Shown one piece after another: positions 9,665-19,800 of a DNA stretch of 64,000 nucleotides; position 1 is the stretch's first letter; every line of letters starts with the position of its first letter. The notes below the pieces were generated by a model that saw nothing but the letters and a program-made list of their open reading frames with translations, was not told the DNA's origin and searched no databases. The position numbers and the translations under genes are program-made. Source of the DNA: Chryseobacterium taklimakanense (GTDB taxonomy: Bacteria; Bacteroidota; Bacteroidia; Flavobacteriales; Weeksellaceae); contig NZ_LT906465.1 in the NCBI RefSeq assembly GCF_900187185.1, positions 1,364,001-1,428,000 of the forward strand, read 5' to 3'.

Positions 9665-9672
9665 TAACTTTG
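9665..9672 (+). promoter_or_regulatory. trmB -7 promoter TAACTTTG
   Basis: An exact TAnnTTTG match, with a predicted leader of about 14 bases before the trmB ATG at 9690. Confidence 0.55.
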
Positions 9673-9689
9673 CAGACTTTTATAATTAA

Positions 9690-10367
9690 ATGGGAAAAAA
9701 CAAATTAGCGCGTTTCGCGGAAAACAAAATATTACCGAATGTTTATCAGCCAACCAGAGAAGAAGCTCTGGAAGGTTCTGAACTGAAAGGAAAGTGGCAC
9801 AGTGAAGTTTTTAAAAATGAAAATCCGATCGTGCTGGAACTGGGCTGCGGAAAGGGTGAATATACGGTTGGACTGGCGAAAGCGTTTCCACAAAAAAATT
9901 TTATTGGTATTGACATCAAAGGTGCAAGATTTTGGTTTGGTGCCAAAGAAGCGGTTGAAAACAATCTGAAAAACGCCGCTTTCCTGCGTACGCAAATTGA
10001 ACTGGTTGATTACTTCTTTGCTGAAAATGAAGTAGATGAAATCTGGATCACGTTCCCGGATCCACAGATTAAATACCGCCGGACAAAGCACCGCCTTACA
10101 CATCCTGATTTCCTGGCGCGTTACCAAAGAATACTGAAGCCCGGCGGCATCATCCACCTGAAAACAGATTCGGAATTTCTTCACGGTTACACTTTAGGCT
10201 ACCTTCAGGGAGCCGGACACGAAATTATTACTGCCCACCACGACATTTACGGAGCCCTGGAGTACGAACCGGGAACGCCGCTCCTGCGGGAAGTCCGTAC
10301 CTATTATGAAGAACTTTTTTCCGCAAAAGGCAAGACGATTACTTATATTAAATTTAGACTTAAATAA
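9690..10367 (+). CDS. trmB: tRNA (guanine-N7-)-methyltransferase
   Basis: 225 residues. It makes m7G46 in tRNA variable loops using S-adenosylmethionine. The class I methyltransferase motif is VLELGCGKGEYTVGLA, followed by NFIGIDIKGARFW, the TrmB-specific ITFPDPQIKYRRTKHRL block and HLKTDSEFLHGY. Start and length agree with the family. Its terminator has been split by the IS3-type insertion immediately downstream. Confidence 0.95.
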   Translation: MGKNKLARFAENKILPNVYQPTREEALEGSELKGKWHSEVFKNENPIVLELGCGKGEYTVGLAKAFPQKNFIGIDIKGARFWFGAKEAVENNLKNAAFLRTQIELVDYFFAENEVDEIWITFPDPQIKYRRTKHRLTHPDFLARYQRILKPGGIIHLKTDSEFLHGYTLGYLQGAGHEIITAHHDIYGALEYEPGTPLLREVRTYYEELFSAKGKTITYIKFRLK

Positions 10368-10371
10368 AAAA

Positions 10372-10385
10372 AATCCTGCAGAAAA
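10372..10385. terminator. Left half of a terminator hairpin split by an IS3-type element
   Basis: AATCCTGC at 10372-10379 is the reverse complement of GCAGGATT at 11819-11826, on the far side of the insertion. Removing the element and one copy of AAAA restores an 8-bp stem with loop AGAAAACA, flanked by A-runs on the trmB side. This would have been the shared terminator of trmB and the convergent metY-type gene. Confidence 0.7.
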
Positions 10386-10429
10386 TGGACTGCCCCCAAA
10401 AAGTTAGACACTTTTTAGGGGCATTTTTT

Positions 10430-10954
10430 ATGGGGAAAAGTAAATATTCAGCAGACTTTAAATTAAAAGCTATAAAGAGATATCACAAAGGTGACATTGG
10501 AACAGACGATTTAGGAAAACGCATTGGAGTTTGTGGTTCATTGGTTCGTAAATGGATAAAATTTTATGAACTTTATGGAGTTTCAGGACTTGTTCGGCTT
10601 TCCAATAGGCATTACACAAAAGATTTTAAATTAAAGATTTTATCAGTAATTGAGAAAGAGAATTTAAGTTTAAAAGAAGCGTCGAGAAGGTTTAATATTC
10701 CTGCGGAGTCCAGTATTCTTAGTTGGCAGCGTAATTACAAAAAAAATGGTATTTTAGGTTTAGAAAACAGACCCAGGGGAAGACCTAAAACCATGAGTAA
10801 TTACAAGCGAAAAAAAAAGAAAACAGGCAAACCCTTAACAAGGGAGGAAGAACTGTTGGAGAGGATTTATTATTTAGAAGCCGAGAACGCCATTTTAAAA
10901 AAGTTAGACGCCTTAATTCAGGAAAGGAAAAATCCAAAGCCATCGAAGAGTTAA
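10430..10954 (+). CDS. IS3-family transposase OrfA (DNA-binding subunit)
   Basis: 174 residues from the ATG at 10430; an upstream frame starting at 10385 would begin in the terminal repeat and is not used. Two helix-turn-helix modules are visible: YSADFKLKAIKRY with IGVCGSLVRKWIKFYE, and YTKDFKLKILSVIEKE with RRFNIPAESSILSWQRNY. A basic hinge (GRPKTMSNYKRKKKK) and a leucine-zipper-like segment (EELLERIYYLEAENAILKKL) follow, as in IS150 OrfA. It binds the inverted repeats and, alone, normally represses transposition. Confidence 0.9.
   Translation: MGKSKYSADFKLKAIKRYHKGDIGTDDLGKRIGVCGSLVRKWIKFYELYGVSGLVRLSNRHYTKDFKLKILSVIEKENLSLKEASRRFNIPAESSILSWQRNYKKNGILGLENRPRGRPKTMSNYKRKKKKTGKPLTREEELLERIYYLEAENAILKKLDALIQERKNPKPSKS
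10897..10903 (+). other. Programmed -1 frameshift site A AAA AAG
   Basis: In the OrfA frame the codons read TTA AAA AAG, giving the canonical slippery heptamer A_AAA_AAG. The -1 frame after it is open without a stop into orfB (frame of 10996). This would make the OrfAB fusion transposase. A downstream stimulatory structure was not identified. Confidence 0.8.
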
Positions 10955-10995
10955 GGCAGGACTTTGATTTAGCAGTACTGCTGGATTGTACATCG

Positions 10996-11784
10996 ATGGC
11001 AAGAAGCAGTTTTTATTACTATCAAAAACGCTTTCAAATGAAAGATAAATATGCGGAAATAAAAGAAATGATTAAGCAGATTTATCATCGTCACAAAGGA
11101 AGGTTGGGCTATAGAAGAATTACTTTGCTTTTGAAAGAAAAAGGAATTTTGATTAATCACAAAACTGTTTTACGACTTATGAAAATATTAGGTTTAAAGA
11201 GTATTATCCGAGTGAAGAAATATAAATCTTACAAGGGAGAGCAAGGGAAAATTGCGCCCAATGTTCTACAGAGGAATTTCAAATCGGACGCTCCTAATCA
11301 GAAATGGGCAACCGATGTTACAGAGTTTAATGTATCGGGTAATAAACTTTACCTATCTCCAATCATCGATCTATTTAATGGTGAAATTGTCAGTTTTGAC
11401 CTATCTGAAAGACCTGTGTTCAGCCAAATCATCAGGATGCTAAAGAAATCATTCAGAAAAGTAAAATCTACACAAAACATCATTCTACATTCTGATCAAG
11501 GTTGGCAGTATCAAATGAAACATTACCAAAACTTGTTAAAAGAAAAAGGCATTATTCAAAGTATGTCCAGAAAAGGAAACTGTTTGGACAATGCGGTGAT
11601 AGAGAACTTTTTTGGAACAATAAAATCAGAAATGTTTTATACCAGAAAGTTTGGTTCCATTCAGGAACTTAAGATGGAAATAGTGAAGTACATTCACTAT
11701 TACAACAATGATAGAATAAGACTCAATCTCAAAGGAAAGAGTCCGGTACAGTACCGAACTCTTTCCTTTGAGAATATTGTTTAA
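10996..11784 (+). CDS. IS3-family transposase OrfB (DDE integrase domain), produced as OrfAB fusion
   Basis: 262 residues from the first ATG; the frame is open upstream as far as the frameshift site, so the natural product is the OrfAB fusion. The N-terminal IKEMIKQIYHRHKGRLGYRRI is the HTH_21 region. The retroviral-integrase-like core carries the DDE triad in WATDVTEF, ILHSDQGWQYQ and the final glutamate in CLDNAVIENFFGTIKSE. It catalyses copy-paste transposition through a circular intermediate. No internal stop is seen. Confidence 0.93.
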   Translation: MARSSFYYYQKRFQMKDKYAEIKEMIKQIYHRHKGRLGYRRITLLLKEKGILINHKTVLRLMKILGLKSIIRVKKYKSYKGEQGKIAPNVLQRNFKSDAPNQKWATDVTEFNVSGNKLYLSPIIDLFNGEIVSFDLSERPVFSQIIRMLKKSFRKVKSTQNIILHSDQGWQYQMKHYQNLLKEKGIIQSMSRKGNCLDNAVIENFFGTIKSEMFYTRKFGSIQELKMEIVKYIHYYNNDRIRLNLKGKSPVQYRTLSFENIV

Positions 11785-11841
11785 TTTTGTCTAAACTTTT
11801 GGGTGCAGTCTAAAAACAGCAGGATTCTTCATTTTAAAATT

Positions 11842-13143
<1,302 letters not shown>

Positions 13144-13194
13144 TTAAAAATTAAAAATTAAAAGGGAGCAACTTATCAGAAGCCTGCCGGAAAC

Positions 13195-13231
13195 AAAAAA
13201 CTCCTCCGGCAAGCCGGAAGAGTTCTATAGA
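13195..13231 (-). terminator. Riboswitch-controlled terminator in the metY leader
   Basis: On the minus strand a hairpin AACTCTTCCGGC / GCCGGAGGAGTT with a 2-base loop is followed by T residues. It lies between the SAM-I aptamer and the coding region, 64 bases before the ATG, as expected for the expression platform of a transcriptional OFF switch. Confidence 0.8.
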
Positions 13232-13260
13232 ATAAAAAATCCTTACAAACTGACTTTCGA

Positions 13261-13363
13261 CTTATTTTTCCCGCCTTTGTCGGGTTGAAATTGGCACCTT
13301 ACCGCACTGGGCAGGTTGCCAAGGTTTCGTAGGGTCAAGTCCCTCCACCTTTCTGAATAAGCT
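13261..13363 (-). ncRNA. SAM-I (S-box) riboswitch aptamer
   Basis: On the minus strand the conserved core reads AGAAAGGTGGAGGGACTTGA, CCCTACGAAACCTTGGCAAC, then GGTGCCAATTTC. These are the S-box signatures (GGTGGAGGGACTGGCCC, GAARCCYGGCAACC, GGTGCYAATTCC). P1 is closed by CTTATT near 13361 and AATAAG near 13261. It senses S-adenosylmethionine and controls the downstream MetY-type gene. Confidence 0.93.
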
Positions 13364-13389
13364 GCGCTGAAACTTGCGTTTCAACAATG

Positions 13390-13420
13390 CAAATATAGGG
13401 ATGATTTTGGATTTTGCAAA
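13390..13420 (-). promoter_or_regulatory. Promoter of the SAM riboswitch / metY unit (TTTG-N19-TATATTTG)
   Basis: On the minus strand TTTG (13420-13417), a 19-base spacer, and TATATTTG (13397-13390) match the two-part Bacteroidota promoter. The predicted start is about 20 bases before the aptamer. Confidence 0.75.
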
Positions 13421-13437
13421 TTTTTATGCGAATTAAA

Positions 13438-13525
13438 CGCGGCCCGGCTTGAACGGAGCTCTTTTTATGAAACGAAGTGGAATAAAAAAGCGGGAGTGGA
13501 AGACGGAAAAAGCCGCCCAAATTGA
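13438..13525 (+). repeat. Dispersed hairpin element, second subtype
   Basis: The stretch begins GCGGCCCGGCTTGAACGG, passes AGCTCTTTTT, a loop with GAAACGAAGTGGA, AAAAAAGCGGGAGTGGAAG, and ends GGAAAAAGCCGCCC. Its outline (CCCG, GNA-CGG, T-run, loop, A-run, AGCGGG) parallels the hairpin elements at 20306-21620 and 41924-41999. It lies between the metY promoter and the small lipoprotein gene. I recognise this kind of sequence as frequent in Flavobacteriia intergenic DNA; it may be a structured RNA. Confidence 0.45.
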
Positions 13526-13548
13526 CGACTTTTAGAGATATTTTAATT

Positions 13549-13728
13549 TTATGGATTATTTGGTATTCTACCACCTGGAGGCGGAGTAGGATTGCCATTA
13601 TTAAGCTCTGCACTGTTCGCTGGTCGCAAAGGATCGGTTGGATGATAAATACTTTCATCTTCTCTGCTTGTACAGCCTATGATCGTAAGGGCAAGCAGCA
13701 CTAATTGGAAAAAGTTTTTTGTTTTCAT
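13549..13728 (-). CDS. Small lipoprotein
   Basis: 59 residues from the ATG at 13728 (MKTKNFFQLVLLALTIIGC). The lipobox is LTIIGC; the remainder is acidic then Pro/Asn/Gly rich (NPTPPPGGRIPNNP) with no recognisable domain. The start is preferred over 13752 because an exact -7 promoter box occupies 13757-13750. The protein is probably anchored in the outer or inner membrane. Function is unknown. Confidence 0.6.
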   Translation of the reverse strand: MKTKNFFQLVLLALTIIGCTSREDESIYHPTDPLRPANSAELNNGNPTPPPGGRIPNNP

Positions 13729-13749
13729 ATGAAAAAGTTTTGCTTGTTT

Positions 13750-13757
13750 CAAATGTA
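13750..13757 (-). promoter_or_regulatory. -7 promoter TACATTTG of the small lipoprotein gene
   Basis: An exact TAnnTTTG match on the minus strand, giving a leader of about 18 bases before the ATG at 13728. Confidence 0.5.
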
Positions 13758-13885
13758 TAAAAAATTTATTTAAATCACAATATTAATTTTTGTTAACATT
13801 AATGCCTGTTATTGTGCACTGTAGCGCGGCAAAAAATCGGGAGCGATTCAAAGGCTCAATACTGGCTAATAACGTAAAACAAATA

Positions 13886-13921
13886 AAAAAACCGGCTCTG
13901 ATAGTGAGAACCGGTTTTATT
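13886..13921 (-). terminator. Terminator after rpsB
   Basis: On the minus strand AAAACCGGTTCT and AGAGCCGGTTTT pair around a short loop and are followed by a T-run. It closes the ribosomal-protein unit directly after rpsB, where tsf would be expected to continue. The plus-strand copy also has A/T tails, so it may act in both directions. Confidence 0.8.
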
Positions 13922-13940
13922 GTATTGAAATCTTAAAAAA

Positions 13941-14705
13941 TTAAGCTTCTGTATCGAAATCAGCATCTGCTTCTGCAGTTACTTTTTCGCCTTCTTCTTT
14001 AGATTTTTCTTTGTCTGCTTTTCTTTGAGAAAGTCCTTCCTTGATGGAATCTGATACTACAGAAAGAATCATATCGATTGATTTGGAAGCATCATCGTTT
14101 CCTGGAATGACGTAATCTACTTTTCTTGGGTCCGAGTTGGTGTCTACGATAGCGAAAACCGGGATACCCAATTTTTTAGCTTCAGTAACTGCGATATGTT
14201 CGCTCAAGATGTCCACTACAAAAAGTGCAGAAGGAAGTCTCACCATGTCAGCGATAGATCCAAGGTTTTTCTCCAGATTTGCTCTTTGTCTGTCAACCTG
14301 AAGTCTTTCTTTTTTGGATAAAGTTTCGAATGTCCCGTCTTTTTTCATTTTGTCGATCGCATTCATTTTCTTTACCGCTTTTCTGATGGTTACGAAGTTG
14401 GTAAGCATACCACCCGGCCATCTTTCAGTAATATAAGGCATGTTAAGTTCTGCAGCGTGTTTTGCTACAACTTCCTTAGCCTGCTTTTTAGTAGCTACGA
14501 AAAGAACTTTTTTGCCTGCAGAAGTAATTTTTTCCAAAGCGTTGCAAGCTTCGTCCAGTTTTACTGCTGTTTTATGTAAGTCGATAATGTGAATACCGTT
14601 TTTCTCCATAAAAATGTATGGAGCCATATTTGGGTTCCACTTTCTGGTCATGTGACCGAAGTGTACACCTGCCTCTAAAAGGTCTTTAACATTTGCTTTA
14701 GCCAT
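13941..14705 (-). CDS. rpsB: 30S ribosomal protein S2
   Basis: 254 residues. It begins MAKANVKDLLEAGVHFGH and continues with the S2 blocks RKWNPNMAPYIFMEKNGIHI, ITERWPGGMLTNF, RLPSALFVVDI and NSDPRKVDYVIPGNDDA. The C-terminus has an acidic/lysine tail (KEKSKEEGEKVTAEADADF). It lies downstream of rplM-rpsI on the same strand after a 181-base gap. That gap contains a heptamer repeat and no clear promoter (only TAGTTTAG near the consensus), so read-through is possible. Confidence 0.98.
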   Translation of the reverse strand: MAKANVKDLLEAGVHFGHMTRKWNPNMAPYIFMEKNGIHIIDLHKTAVKLDEACNALEKITSAGKKVLFVATKKQAKEVVAKHAAELNMPYITERWPGGMLTNFVTIRKAVKKMNAIDKMKKDGTFETLSKKERLQVDRQRANLEKNLGSIADMVRLPSALFVVDILSEHIAVTEAKKLGIPVFAIVDTNSDPRKVDYVIPGNDDASKSIDMILSVVSDSIKEGLSQRKADKEKSKEEGEKVTAEADADFDTEA

Positions 14706-14816
14706 GTCTCTTTTTTGTTTTTAGTTTACGTTCCGCTTTTTTGCAATCAACTCGTCGATAGATGGGAGAAGAGTTTGGATGCTAAACTAAACGGGGCATT
14801 TTTTGATTAGATAATA

Positions 14817-14842
14817 GAACCAAGAGCCAAGAACCAAGATTT
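14817..14842. repeat. Heptamer-period intergenic repeat
   Basis: Three consecutive 7-base words, GAACCAA GAGCCAA GAACCAA, followed by GAT. It lies in the 181-base gap between rpsI and rpsB. It is one of a set of short-period intergenic repeats in this window, each with its own word. Confidence 0.6.
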
Positions 14843-14886
14843 CTGAAAGTGTAGAATCCCGCGTCTGGCATCTCGAATCTTTCGAA

Positions 14887-15273
14887 TTAACGTTTAGAGA
14901 ACTGGAATCTCTTTCTTGCTTTCTTCTGACCTGGTTTCTTTCTTTCCACCATTCTTGCGTCTCTCGTTAGCAAACCGTGTGGTTTAAGTGCTGATCTGAA
15001 TTCTGCATTGATTTCGCAAAGTGCTCTGGAAACTCCCAGTCTGATTGCTTCTGCCTGTCCAGTATTACCGCCACCGAATACGTTTACGGTAACATCGTAC
15101 TGCCCTGCAGTTTCTGTCAAAATGAAAGGCTGGTTTAATTTGTAAACCATAACATCTGTAGAGAAGTACTCTTTCGCATCTTTACCGTTTACGGTGAAGT
15201 TACCAGAACCTGGCTTCACGTAAACTCTTGCTACTGAAGTTTTTCTTCTTCCAATTTTATGAACTGTAGACAT
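14887..15273 (-). CDS. rpsI: 30S ribosomal protein S9
   Basis: 128 residues. It begins [19 protein letters not shown] and ends in the family's basic tail [18 protein letters not shown]. The [19 protein letters not shown] block is intact. It starts 5 bases after rplM, the conserved L13-S9 pair. Confidence 0.98.
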   Translation of the reverse strand: MSTVHKIGRRKTSVARVYVKPGSGNFTVNGKDAKEYFSTDVMVYKLNQPFILTETAGQYDVTVNVFGGGNTGQAEAIRLGVSRALCEINAEFRSALKPHGLLTRDARMVERKKPGQKKARKRFQFSKR

Positions 15274-15278
15274 ATTAA

Positions 15279-15734
15279 TTATTTAAATTCGTTAACATTA
15301 ATAGTTTTTGGCTGTTGAGCTTCGTGCTTGTGCTCAGTACCTTCATACAGATAAAGGTTCTTAAGGATAGCAGCACCCAGTCTGTTCTTCGGAAGCATAC
15401 CTTTTACGGATTTTTCCAAAACTTTCATAGGATCTTTTTTCAATAGCTCTTCAGCAGTCTGCGACTTTTGCCCGCCAGGATATCCTGTATGCCAGATGTA
15501 AGTCTTGTCAGCCCACTTGTTTCCTGAAAGAGTAATCTTTCCAGCATTCAAAACGATTACATTATCGCCACAGTCAACATGTGGTGTAAAGTTCGTCTTG
15601 TGCTTACCTCTCAAAATCTTCGCAACCGTGGAAGCCAGTCTTCCCAATGGTTGTCCTTCAGCGTCTACCACAACCCATTCTTTATTAGCGGTAGCTTTGT
15701 TAGCTGAAACGGTTTTGTAACTTAATGTATTCAC
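15279..15734 (-). CDS. rplM: 50S ribosomal protein L13
   Basis: 151 residues from the GTG at 15734 ([18 protein letters not shown]), matching the normal length in the group. The track-length start at 15782 lies inside the promoter box, and an ATG at 15758 would add eight residues. Family blocks: [36 protein letters not shown], and GMLPKNRLG near the C-terminus. First gene of the rplM-rpsI(-rpsB) unit. Confidence 0.95.
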   Translation of the reverse strand: MNTLSYKTVSANKATANKEWVVVDAEGQPLGRLASTVAKILRGKHKTNFTPHVDCGDNVIVLNAGKITLSGNKWADKTYIWHTGYPGGQKSQTAEELLKKDPMKVLEKSVKGMLPKNRLGAAILKNLYLYEGTEHKHEAQQPKTINVNEFK

Positions 15735-15779
15735 ACTTTTTCGTTTACGGTTAAACATAATTTTCCCAATAAGGGTGTG

Positions 15780-15787
15780 CAAAGGTA
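15780..15787 (-). promoter_or_regulatory. rplM -7 promoter TACCTTTG
   Basis: An exact TAnnTTTG match on the minus strand upstream of rplM. It places the transcript start near 15776, excluding any start at 15782. Confidence 0.6.
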
Positions 15788-15935
15788 TGGTTTTTTTTCG
15801 GAATGAAAAAATTTCTGCAGAGATAAAGCAGAAATATTCTGGAATTCAAATTATTGACTGAAATGAGCGAAACTTTTAACCTTAATAAAAAATTACACTG
15901 AGATTTACGAAGAGGTATGAATTTTCAGGTTACGC

Positions 15936-16268
15936 TTATTTTCTTAATGATTTACTCGCCCTGAAACTCGCAATCATATAGTAAGCCACAAAAACAGTAG
16001 AAAACTTAATGATGGAAGGCACCGCCGTTTCAAAATTGAACAGCAGCAATCCTAAAACAACAACTACAGCAATCCCAATAAAAGAAATCCCCAGTTTTCT
16101 GGAAAGCGCCCACTCCGGGTGATCCACAAAATACGCCATTGCCCATCCCAGACCAAATGCTAATCCGTTGTACAGATCAATTTGCCACCCCTGGCTACCC
16201 AATATATAATGGTTGAGTAAGAAGCTGATTAATGTTCCGGCAAATAAATAGAGAATACCTCGCTGCAT
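15936..16268 (-). CDS. Small integral membrane protein, unknown function
   Basis: 110 residues from the ATG at 16268 (MQRGILYLFAGTLISFLLN). Four hydrophobic segments are visible: ILYLFAGTLISFLL, LYNGLAFGLGWAMAYFV, GISFIGIAVVVVLGLLLF and IIKFSTVFVAYYMIASF. It ends in a basic tail. The start is set by a -7 box at 16291-16284, which overlaps the longer frame. No family is recognised. Divergent from the lipoprotein gene at 16329. Confidence 0.7.
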   Translation of the reverse strand: MQRGILYLFAGTLISFLLNHYILGSQGWQIDLYNGLAFGLGWAMAYFVDHPEWALSRKLGISFIGIAVVVVLGLLLFNFETAVPSIIKFSTVFVAYYMIASFRASKSLRK

Positions 16269-16283
16269 GGCCTGTAATTTTTG

Positions 16284-16313
16284 CAAAGATAAAGTAAACG
16301 ATTTGTATATTTG
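16284..16313. promoter_or_regulatory. Divergent -7 promoters (TATCTTTG minus, TATATTTG plus)
   Basis: On the minus strand TATCTTTG occupies 16291-16284, upstream of the membrane-protein gene. On the plus strand TATATTTG occupies 16306-16313, upstream of the lipoprotein gene. Both match TAnnTTTG and leave leaders of about 12 bases. Confidence 0.6.
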
Positions 16314-16328
16314 GAAAACACTCTTATT

Positions 16329-16718
16329 ATGTATTGCAGAATATTTGTTTTCCTTTTACTGTTGCTGTCTTTGGTTTCCTGCGAAACACTTATTGAAAAT
16401 ATAGCAAATAATATCGAATATGACAATTACACATCGCCATATGCGGGTACTTACATCGGCACTTATTCCGGACAGGATTCCGGAACTTTAAAAATCACAG
16501 TGGACTCCAAAGACATCGTTACGGCCACCCGATACTCTACGGTCTTTAAAATGGAAGAAAACTTATACGGTGGCATGATTGGCCCCGCACTTCATCAGGT
16601 CAGTTCCAGGGAAAGTGGCTTTACAGTTACAGGCTCATTCATTTCCCAGACCCGAACGTTCACCGGGAACTGGAGCCAAAACGGAATTTCAGGAACCTGG
16701 AGCGTCACAAAACAGTGA
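16329..16718 (+). CDS. Lipoprotein, unknown function
   Basis: 129 residues from the ATG at 16329 (MYCRIFVFLLLLLSLVSC), with lipobox SLVSC. The mature part is a small beta-rich domain with YAGTYIGTYSGQDSGTLKIT and GNWSQNGISGTWSVT. The paired G-T-W patterns resemble small lipoprotein beta-barrels of Bacteroidota. The TTG at 16311 is inside the promoter and is rejected as a start. Function is unknown. Confidence 0.7.
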   Translation: MYCRIFVFLLLLLSLVSCETLIENIANNIEYDNYTSPYAGTYIGTYSGQDSGTLKITVDSKDIVTATRYSTVFKMEENLYGGMIGPALHQVSSRESGFTVTGSFISQTRTFTGNWSQNGISGTWSVTKQ

Positions 16719-16760
16719 TTCTCACACATTTTTCCCTTATTCACGGCAGCATCACGGGTA

Positions 16761-16792
16761 TTTGACAGGTACTTCATAAATTCTTATCTTTG
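16761..16792 (+). promoter_or_regulatory. icmF promoter TTTG-N20-TATCTTTG
   Basis: TTTG at 16761-16764, a 20-base spacer, and TATCTTTG at 16785-16792: both halves of the Bacteroidota promoter. The frame that opens at 16790 overlaps this box, so the ATG at 16823 is the likely start. Confidence 0.75.
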
Positions 16793-16822
16793 AGAAATTT
16801 CAAAAATTTCCCCAAATTTTCT

Positions 16823-19800
16823 ATGGAAACCTCCAAATACGAACCCAAAAACAAAGTAAGAATCGTTACCGCCGCATCACTTTTCGACGGGCACGATGCC
16901 GCGATAAATATCATGCGCCGTGTCATCCAGGGAACAGGATGCGAAGTCATTCACCTCGGGCACGACAAATCTGCGGAAGAAGTGGTAAATACCGCAATTC
17001 AGGAAGATGCGAATGCTATTGCGCTAACGTCATATCAGGGCGGCCACAACGAATATTTTAAATACATTTATGACCTTTTGCGTGAAAAAGGTGCGCCACA
17101 GATCAAAATTTTTGGCGGCGGCGGCGGTGTTATTTTGCCGGAAGAAATTAAAGACCTGATGGAATACGGCATCGACCGCATTTATTCTCCCGACGACGGA
17201 CGTGAGCTTGGTTTGCAGGGCATGATCGATGATTTGGTTCAAAAATCTGACTTTGCAACTGGCGCTGGCGTAACGGTTGAAGATTTGGACAAAATTTCTT
17301 TTGAGGATTCAAAATCTATTGCGCAGGTCATTTCTGCGGTTGAAAATTTTTCTGATGAAAAAGAAGATTTAGTAAAAGCGATTGATGATAAAGCCAAAGA
17401 TTCAAAAATTCCAATAATCGGAATTACCGGAACCGGAGGTGCCGGAAAATCATCTTTAACCGACGAAATTGTCCGCAGATTCTTACGAGCAAATCCGGAT
17501 AAAAAAATTGCGATTATCTCTGTCGATCCTTCGAAAAAGAAAACTGGCGGCGCGTTGCTGGGAGACAGAATCCGGATGAATTCCATCAACGACAGTCGTG
17601 TGTATATGCGCTCTATGGCGACGCGCGAGAATAATGTTTCCGTTTCGCCCTATATTCACTCTGCACTAAACGTTTTGAAACTCGCCAAACCGGATGTGAT
17701 TATTTTGGAAACTTCGGGAATTGGACAAAGCGGTTCAGAAATTACCGACATCGCCGATGTTTCGATGTATGTGATGACGCCGGAATACGGTGCATCCACA
17801 CAGCTGGAAAAAATCGACATGCTGGATTATGCGGATTTGATTGCTTTAAATAAATCTGACAAACGCGGTGCTTTGGATGCGCTTCAGGCCGTGAAAAAAC
17901 AATATCAGAGAAACCATCAGTATTTCGACCAAAATCTGGACGAGATGCCGGTTTTCTCCACAAAAGCCAGCCAGTTCAACGATTGGGGAACGACGGAATT
18001 GTACAATTCTTTAATTCAAAAAGTTAATGACACCCTGCGAGAAGCCCAGGGCGACCGCGCTGTGAAGTTTAATGAATATGAAGAACAAAATGTTTCCGAT
18101 GACACCACCGTGATTCCGCCAAAACGCGTGCGTTATCTTTCTGAAATTGTGGAAAATAACAGAGCCTACGACCAAACCTCGGAGGAACAGGCGAAAATCG
18201 CGCAGAAACTGTATATGCTCGACGGTGCTAAAAATTTTACCGCCAATAATTCTGCGGCCGCCGAAGAACTGGAAAAACTCTTCATTAAAACCAAAAAAGA
18301 TTTAACCGACGAAAATACCGCATTCCTTCACGGGTGGCATCAGTTTAAGGAGGAAATGAAGCAGGAAACATATTCCTATTTCGTACGTGGAAAGGAAATT
18401 AAAGTAAGCACCACTTCAGAATCGCTGTCCGGACTGAAAATTCCAAAAATTGCTTTGCCGAAATTCCAGGATTGGGGCGACCTCATCCGCTGGAAAAGTC
18501 AGGAAAATGTGCCTGGAGAATTTCCCTATACCGCCGGAATTTACCCTTTCAAACGAACCGGAGAAGATCCTACCAGAATGTTTGCCGGCGAAGGCGGTCC
18601 TGAAAGAACCAACAGAAGATTTCACTACGTTTCTGCGGAAATGCCTGCGAAAAGATTGTCCACCGCGTTTGATTCGGTAACACTTTACGGCCAGGATCCT
18701 GCGCTTCCGCCGGATATTTACGGAAAAATAGGTAACGCCGGAGTTTCCATTGCAACTTTGGACGATGCCAAAAAACTCTATTCCGGTTTTGATTTGATTA
18801 ATGCTTTGACATCTGTTTCAATGACGATTAACGGACCGGCGCCGATGATTCTGGCATTTTTTATGAATGCCGCCATCGATCAGAACTGTGAAAAATACAT
18901 CGAGGAAAATAATCTTTGGGATAAAGTTGAGGCCAGATTAACAGCAAAATTCGACGATAAAGGTTTAAAAAGACCTTCCTATAACGGTGAATTGCCGCCT
19001 TCCAACAACGGTTTGGGTTTAAAATTGTTGGGAATTACCGGTGATGAAGTTTTGGACGCGGAAGTTTACAATAAAATTAAGGCTGAAACCATCGCCACCG
19101 TTCGTGGAACCGTTCAGGCCGATATTTTGAAGGAAGACCAGGCACAAAACACCTGTATTTTCTCCACGGAATTTGCGTTGAGATTAATGGGCGACGTTCA
19201 GGAATATTTCATCAAAGAAAAAGTGAGAAATTTCTACTCCGTTTCCATTTCCGGGTATCACATTGCAGAAGCCGGCGCCAATCCGATTTCTCAGTTGGCG
19301 TTCACATTGGCAAACGGTTTCACTTATGTGGAATATTATTTGTCGAGAGGAATGGATATCAATGCGTTTGCACCGAACCTTTCCTTCTTTTTCTCCAACG
19401 GCGTCGATCCCGAATATGCGGTGATTGGCCGCGTTGCCAGAAGAATCTGGGCCAAAGCGATGAAGTACAAATATGGCGCTGATGAACGTTCCCAGATGCT
19501 GAAATACCACATCCAAACTTCCGGAAGATCCCTTCACGCGCAGGAAATTGATTTTAACGACATCAGAACGACGCTTCAGGCACTTTATGCCATTTATGAC
19601 AACTGCAACTCCCTTCATACCAACGCTTACGACGAGGCGATTACGACGCCAACCGAGGAATCCGTGCGAAGAGCAATGGCGATTCAGCTGATCATCAACA
19701 AAGAACTTGGTTTGGCGAAAAACGAAAATCCGCTGCAGGGTTCTTTCATCATAGAGGAACTGACGGATTTGGTGGAAGAAGCCGTTTATGCTGAATTTGA

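Larger units (their letters stand above)
10386..11812 (+). mobile_element. IS3-family insertion sequence (IS150-like), about 1.43 kb
   Basis: The ends are imperfect ~25-bp inverted repeats: TGGACTGCCCCCAAAAAG on the left and, read on the minus strand, TAGACTGCACCCAAAAG on the right. They are flanked by AAAA direct repeats (10382-10385 and 11813-11816), consistent with a short target duplication. It contains two overlapping frames, orfA and orfB, with a canonical -1 frameshift site. Both frames look intact, so the element is probably functional. Confidence 0.9.

Noticed and set aside
13335-13658. 107-codon frame on the minus strand over the metY leader
   Set aside because: It crosses the SAM-I riboswitch, the promoter and the small lipoprotein gene in another frame; no family match.
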